DNA from: Kitasatospora sp. NBC_00374
Lineage (GTDB): Bacteria; Actinomycetota; Actinomycetes; Streptomycetales; Streptomycetaceae
Assembly: GCF_041434935.1 (NCBI RefSeq)
Contig: NZ_CP107964.1
Coordinates: forward strand, 5,253,001 to 5,317,000
Reading direction: 5' to 3'
Length of the DNA: 64,000 nucleotides
In this document: in pieces, positions 60,347 to 64,000 of the stretch
Layout: each line of letters opens with the position of its first letter
How positions within the stretch are numbered: the first letter of the stretch is position 1
Program-made: the position numbers and the translations under genes
The notes under the pieces: model-generated
The model's database searches: none
Told to the model about the DNA's origin: nothing
What the model saw: only the letters and a program-made list of their open reading frames with translations

Positions 60347-62629
60347 TCAGATCCCGCTGTCCGGTTCGAACCGGACCACCACGGCCTTCGAGGTCGGGGT
60401 GTTGCTGATGTCGGCGGTGGAGTCCAACGGCACCAGCACGTTGGTCTCCGGGTAGTAGGCCGCCGCACCGCCCCGGGCGACCGGGTAGTGCACCACCCGG
60501 AAGTGCGGGGCCCGCCGCTCGACGCCGTCCCGCCACTCGCTCACCAGGTCCGTGTACGAGCCCTCGGCCAGCCCCAGCTCGGCCGCGTCCGCGGGGTTCA
60601 CCAGGACCACCCGGCGTCCGCCGGTGATTCCCCGGTAGCGGTCGTCCAGGCCGTAGATCGTGGTGTTGTACTGGTCGTGCGAGCGCAGGGTCTGCAGCAG
60701 CAGCCGCCCGGCCGGCACCTCGGGCGCGGTGAGCGGGTTGACGGTGAAGTTCGCCCTGCCGGTCGCGGTCGGGAAGGTGCGGTGGTCGCGCGGGCCGTGC
60801 GGCAGCACGAAGCCGCCGGGGCGGCGGACCTTCTCGTTGAAGTCCTCGAAGCCGGGCACCACGCGCGAGATCCGGTCCCGGACCGTGTCGTAGGACTCGG
60901 CGAACTCCTCCCACGGCACCGGGTGCTGCGGGCCGAGCGCGGCCCGCGCCAGCCGGCAGACGATCGCGACCTCGGAGAGCAGGGTGTCGGACGGCGGCTT
61001 CAGCCCGCCGCGCGAGGAGTGCACCATGCTCATCGAGTCCTCGACGCTGACGAACTGGGCGCCGGCGGCGGTCCAGTCCCGGTCGGTGCGGCCCAGCGTG
61101 GGCAGGATCAGCGCGCGGGCGCCGGTGACCACGTGCGAGCGGTTGAGCTTGGTGGACACGTGCACGGTCAGCCGACAGTTGCGCATCGCGGCCTCGGTGG
61201 CCAGGGTGTCCGGGGTGGCGGCGACGAAGTTGCCGCCCATCGCGAAGAACACCCCGACCCGGCCGTCGCGCATCGCCCGGATGGTGTCCACCGAGTCCAG
61301 ACCGTGCTCGCGCGGCGGCTCGAAGTCGAACTCCTTGCCCAGCGCGTCCAGGAAGGCGTTGCTCGGGCGCTCGAAGATGCCCATCGTGCGGTCGCCCTGC
61401 ACGTTGCTGTGTCCGCGCACCGGGCAGACACCCGCGCCGGGGCGGCCGACGTTGCCGCGCAGCAGCAGGAAGTTGACCACCTCGCGGATGGTCGGCACGG
61501 CGTGCTTGTGCTGGGTCAGGCCCATCGCCCAGCAGACGATGATCTTGTCGGAGGCCAGCACCAGCCGGGCCAGCTCCTCGATCTGCTCCCAGGGCAGCCC
61601 GGTGGCGGCCAGCACCTCGGCGCGCTCGGTGGCGGCCGCCTCGGCGGCGAACTCCTCGTAGCCGTGGCAGTGCTCGGCGACGAACGCGTGGTCGACCCCG
61701 CCGTCGGCGGCCAGGACCAGCTGGTTCAGGGCGCGGAACAGCGCGAGGTCGCCGCCGAGCCGGATCTGCAGGAAGAGGTCGGTCAGCTTGGTGCCCGCAC
61801 CGACCAGGCCGCGGGCGTTCTGCGGGTTCTTGAACCGCTCCAGCCCCGCCTCCGGCAGCGGGTTGACGCTGACGACCTTGGCGCCGGCCCGCTTGGCCCG
61901 CTCCAGTGCGGAGAGCATCCGCGGGTGGTTGGTGCCGGGGTTCTGGCCCGCGACGATGATCAGGTCGGCCTGGTAGAGGTCCTTGAGGTGGACGCTGCCC
62001 TTGCCGATGCCCAGCGTCTCGGTCAGCGCCGAGCCCGAGGACTCGTGGCACATGTTGGAGCAGTCGGGCAGGTTGTTGGTGCCCAGCTGCCGGGCGAACA
62101 GCTGGTAGACGAAGGCGGCCTCGTTGCTGGTCCGGCCCGAGGTGTAGAAGGCGGCGCCGTCCGGGGTGTCCAGCGCCTTCAGCTCGTCCGCGACGATGGC
62201 GAACGCCCGGTCCCAGGAGACCGGGACGTAGTGGTCGGCGCCCTCCTCCAGCAGCATCGGCTCGGTGAGGCGGCCCTGCTGGCCCAGCCAGTACCCGGAC
62301 CGCTCGGCCAGCTCCGACACCGGGTGGGCGGCGAAGAACCCGGCGGTGATCCGGCGCTCGGTCGCCTCCTCGGCGACCGCCTTGGCGCCGTTCTCGCAGA
62401 ACTCCGCGGTGTGGGTCTTCCCGGGCTCGGGCCACGCGCAGCCGGGGCAGTCGAAGCCGTCCGGCTGGTTGATCTTGCGCAGGGTGGCCAGCGTCCGCCG
62501 GGCGCTCATCTGCTCCCCGGCCATCTGCAGGCTCTTGGCGACGGCGGTCAGCCCGGCCGCCGCGTGCTTCGGGGCGCCCACCTCGGGCGCGTCCTGCACC
62601 GGGTCGCTCTGCGGGGCCTGCTTGGCCAT
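60347..62629 (-). CDS. Molybdopterin oxidoreductase of the FdhF/YdeP family
   Basis: A 760-residue Mo-bisMGD enzyme related to formate dehydrogenase H. The N-terminal CPGCAWPEPGK and TAEFCENG supply cysteines for an Fe-S cluster of reduced type; the first cluster and SeCys/Cys position differ from true formate dehydrogenases. Molybdopterin-binding stretches include TSGRTSNEAAFVYQLFAR and VAGQNPGTNHPRM, and the C-terminal domain begins with GRANFTVNPL. YdeP proteins are linked to acid or redox stress; the substrate is unknown. The ATG at 62629 follows AGGAGGTG. Confidence 0.9.
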   Translation of the reverse strand: MAKQAPQSDPVQDAPEVGAPKHAAAGLTAVAKSLQMAGEQMSARRTLATLRKINQPDGFDCPGCAWPEPGKTHTAEFCENGAKAVAEEATERRITAGFFAAHPVSELAERSGYWLGQQGRLTEPMLLEEGADHYVPVSWDRAFAIVADELKALDTPDGAAFYTSGRTSNEAAFVYQLFARQLGTNNLPDCSNMCHESSGSALTETLGIGKGSVHLKDLYQADLIIVAGQNPGTNHPRMLSALERAKRAGAKVVSVNPLPEAGLERFKNPQNARGLVGAGTKLTDLFLQIRLGGDLALFRALNQLVLAADGGVDHAFVAEHCHGYEEFAAEAAATERAEVLAATGLPWEQIEELARLVLASDKIIVCWAMGLTQHKHAVPTIREVVNFLLLRGNVGRPGAGVCPVRGHSNVQGDRTMGIFERPSNAFLDALGKEFDFEPPREHGLDSVDTIRAMRDGRVGVFFAMGGNFVAATPDTLATEAAMRNCRLTVHVSTKLNRSHVVTGARALILPTLGRTDRDWTAAGAQFVSVEDSMSMVHSSRGGLKPPSDTLLSEVAIVCRLARAALGPQHPVPWEEFAESYDTVRDRISRVVPGFEDFNEKVRRPGGFVLPHGPRDHRTFPTATGRANFTVNPLTAPEVPAGRLLLQTLRSHDQYNTTIYGLDDRYRGITGGRRVVLVNPADAAELGLAEGSYTDLVSEWRDGVERRAPHFRVVHYPVARGGAAAYYPETNVLVPLDSTADISNTPTSKAVVVRFEPDSGI

Positions 62630-62790
62630 GGCTGACACCTCCTGCTGGGTGGGGCCGCACCGTTGCCGTACCCCTGCCGCCCATCCTCGCACTGCGGCCG
62701 GCGGGGCGGAGGGGGTGGCACCGGTACGGCTCCGCGCGACAGAATTACCGATCATCCGTCCTGCCTGCTGCCCGAGGAGTGAGCCAGCCG

Positions 62791-63645
62791 ATGCCGCCCA
62801 CCGATGCGCCCCCGGGAGAGTTCGGACCCGCCGACGCAGAGCCCGCGGCCGTCCCCGAGGTACGGGCGCTGCTGATCCGGCTGCGCGCCGCCGCGCCGAC
62901 CGCACGGACCGCCGACGGCTCCGCCCAGCTGCTGGAGGCGGTGGCCCGGGAGATGGTCGCCGAGCTCGGCCGGTACGACCGCCAGACCCTGTCCACCTGG
63001 CGGGAGGTGGCCCGGTGGCAGGGCGAGGCCGGCGACCCGGGCGCGGCGATCCACCTGCTGGAGCAGGTGATCCTCGACATGGCCCAGGCCCTGGGCACCG
63101 GGGACCCGGAGACCCTGAGCGCCCGGCTCGACCTGGCCGCCGAGGTCGGGCGGGCCGGCGACCCGGCCGCCGCCCTGCGGCGCCTGCACGAACTGCTGCC
63201 CGCCCTGACGGCGGCGGTCGGCGGCGACGACATCCGGGTGCTGCGGGCCCGGCTCGACCTGGCCGGCCACACCGTGGCGGTGGGCGACCTCGGCGGCGGG
63301 ATCCAGCAGCTGGTTCAGCTGGTCCCGCAGATCCAGCAGCTCCTGGGCGAGGATCACCTGCTGCTGAGCGAGGCCCGGCTGACGCTCGGGCGGTACGTGC
63401 AGCGCTGGGGCCGTACCCCGGGGGCGCCGCCCGCGATCGGCTGGGTGGAGGCGGTGGCGGTGGTCCACCGGCTGACGGTCTGGGACTTCGACACCGACCG
63501 GGAGGCCCTGACCTGCGTCACCGAGCTGGAGCGCCGGACCGGCCTCAAGGGCCTGGCCGACCGGATCTACTCCGCGCCCGACCACCTGACGGCCGAGCAG
63601 GTCACCGCCCTTGCCCTCGGCAGGCCGGCAGGCGCGCCCGGCTGA
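62791..63645 (+). CDS. TPR-like hypothetical protein
   Basis: A 284-residue, wholly alpha-helical, soluble protein with repeated pairs such as DPGAAIHLLEQVILDMAQAL and DPAAALRRLHELLPALTAAV and DLGGGIQQLVQLVPQIQQLL, about 40-50 residues apart, a tetratricopeptide pattern seen in streptomycete regulators. No catalytic motif is visible. I prefer the ATG at 62791, which follows GAGGAG at 62774; GTG 62779 in the same frame overlaps that site. It is divergent from the molybdopterin enzyme gene and may be a regulator or scaffold. Confidence 0.7.
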   Translation: MPPTDAPPGEFGPADAEPAAVPEVRALLIRLRAAAPTARTADGSAQLLEAVAREMVAELGRYDRQTLSTWREVARWQGEAGDPGAAIHLLEQVILDMAQALGTGDPETLSARLDLAAEVGRAGDPAAALRRLHELLPALTAAVGGDDIRVLRARLDLAGHTVAVGDLGGGIQQLVQLVPQIQQLLGEDHLLLSEARLTLGRYVQRWGRTPGAPPAIGWVEAVAVVHRLTVWDFDTDREALTCVTELERRTGLKGLADRIYSAPDHLTAEQVTALALGRPAGAPG

Positions 63646-63699
63646 CCGGGCGCACCCGGGCCGGGCCGCGCGGGCCCGCGCCGGTGATCACCGGCGGGC

Positions 63700-64000
63700 T
63701 CAACTCGCGGCCCCTGCCTTGGCGTTCAGTCGGCGCCAGGTGGCCACGGCCCGCTGCAGCGGGGTCGGCGGCAGCCCGTCCCGGGTGGCGCCGCGGGCGT
63801 AGTGGCGCTCCAGGTAGTACTGGCCGACCGAGAGCACGCTGGTCACGCCGATGTACCAGAGCGTGGCGACCATCAGCAGCGGGATGACCTGGTACGTCTG
63901 GTTGTAGACGAGCTGCGCCGAGTAGAGCAGGTCCTGGACGGCCAGCACGCTGACGATCGAGGTGCCCTTGAGGGTGCCGATCAGCATGTTGCCGGCGGTC
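63700..64000 (-). CDS. Amino acid ABC permease, 5'-truncated by the window edge
   Basis: Only the C-terminal ~100 residues are visible. They read TLKGTSIVSVLAVQDLLYSA, then membrane segments and the tail VGQYYLERHYARGATRDGLP. This is the end of a HisM/GlnP-family permease, closely resembling the end of the permease at 32483-33472 (GQYYIERHYARG). The gene continues to the right of the window. Confidence 0.88.
   Translation of the reverse strand, partial: TAGNMLIGTLKGTSIVSVLAVQDLLYSAQLVYNQTYQVIPLLMVATLWYIGVTSVLSVGQYYLERHYARGATRDGLPPTPLQRAVATWRRLNAKAGAAS

Noticed and set aside
60363..60374. GGTTCGAACCGG, resembling a tRNA T-loop
   Set aside because: It lies inside the molybdopterin oxidoreductase coding region and no cloverleaf can be built around it.

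Overview
The window is a stretch of actinobacterial chromosome, very GC-rich with strong G/C bias at third codon positions. WblE, SigH with its anti-sigma factor, DasR, nickel superoxide dismutase with SodX, the fused KGD protein, leaderless-looking starts and a B12-riboswitch-controlled nrdAB pair all point to Streptomycetaceae (Streptomyces or Kitasatospora). The gene order resembles, from memory, the S. coelicolor region from about SCO5225 (nrdB) to SCO5285 (lon), with local changes. I see no insertion sequence, phage, CRISPR array, rRNA or tRNA; this is core chromosome.

Layout: 1-3071 holds an HD-domain membrane protein, a TPR-like protein and peptide deformylase. 3167-8384 holds an acyltransferase and the class Ia ribonucleotide reductase genes nrdA-nrdB, preceded by a cobalamin riboswitch and, upstream of it, a pair of NrdR boxes over the promoter. 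8428-13016 holds an acetyltransferase, a small membrane protein, an AraC/GATase1 regulator, a histidine phosphatase and a two-gene sodium:solute symporter unit.

13213-22310 is an N-acetylglucosamine/chitobiose block: dasR, a cytosolic GH3 N-acetylglucosaminidase, dasC-dasB-dasA, then a divergent second dasA-like binding protein and a SIS-domain (NagB-II-like) deaminase. The 561-bp divergent promoter carries several DasR (dre) sites, one inside a 28-bp perfect palindrome. Binding proteins capture the sugar, DasBC import it (the ATPase, probably MsiK, is not here), the GH3 enzyme cleaves it, and the SIS enzyme would act on GlcN-6-P, the metabolite that releases DasR. Next comes a six-and-a-half-copy, almost identical 112-bp tandem repeat (22413-23161), the strangest object in the window, then a PdtaS-type histidine kinase with two dre-like sites in its promoter.

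25257-31531 holds stress and regulatory genes: wblE, a lipid kinase, a membrane protein, sigH with its anti-sigma gene and a SigB-type promoter, an SSAT-like acetyltransferase, sodN/sodX and a CGNR zinc-finger regulator. 31686-35775 encodes a polar amino acid ABC importer plus a second binding protein. 36464-38728 holds malic enzyme and a quinone-oxidoreductase-like protein. 38820-43082 holds a PadR regulator with its DUF4097 partner, a 59-residue protein and a Ser/Thr kinase. 43350-49393 holds KGD and a two-component system. 49944-64000 holds a rhomboid-like protein, Lon (with a HAIR-like site), GtrA, a DUF3533-like membrane protein divergent from an MFS exporter, a phosphate transporter with a PHO box, an NlpC/P60 hydrolase, a molybdopterin oxidoreductase, a TPR-like protein and a truncated amino acid permease at the right edge.
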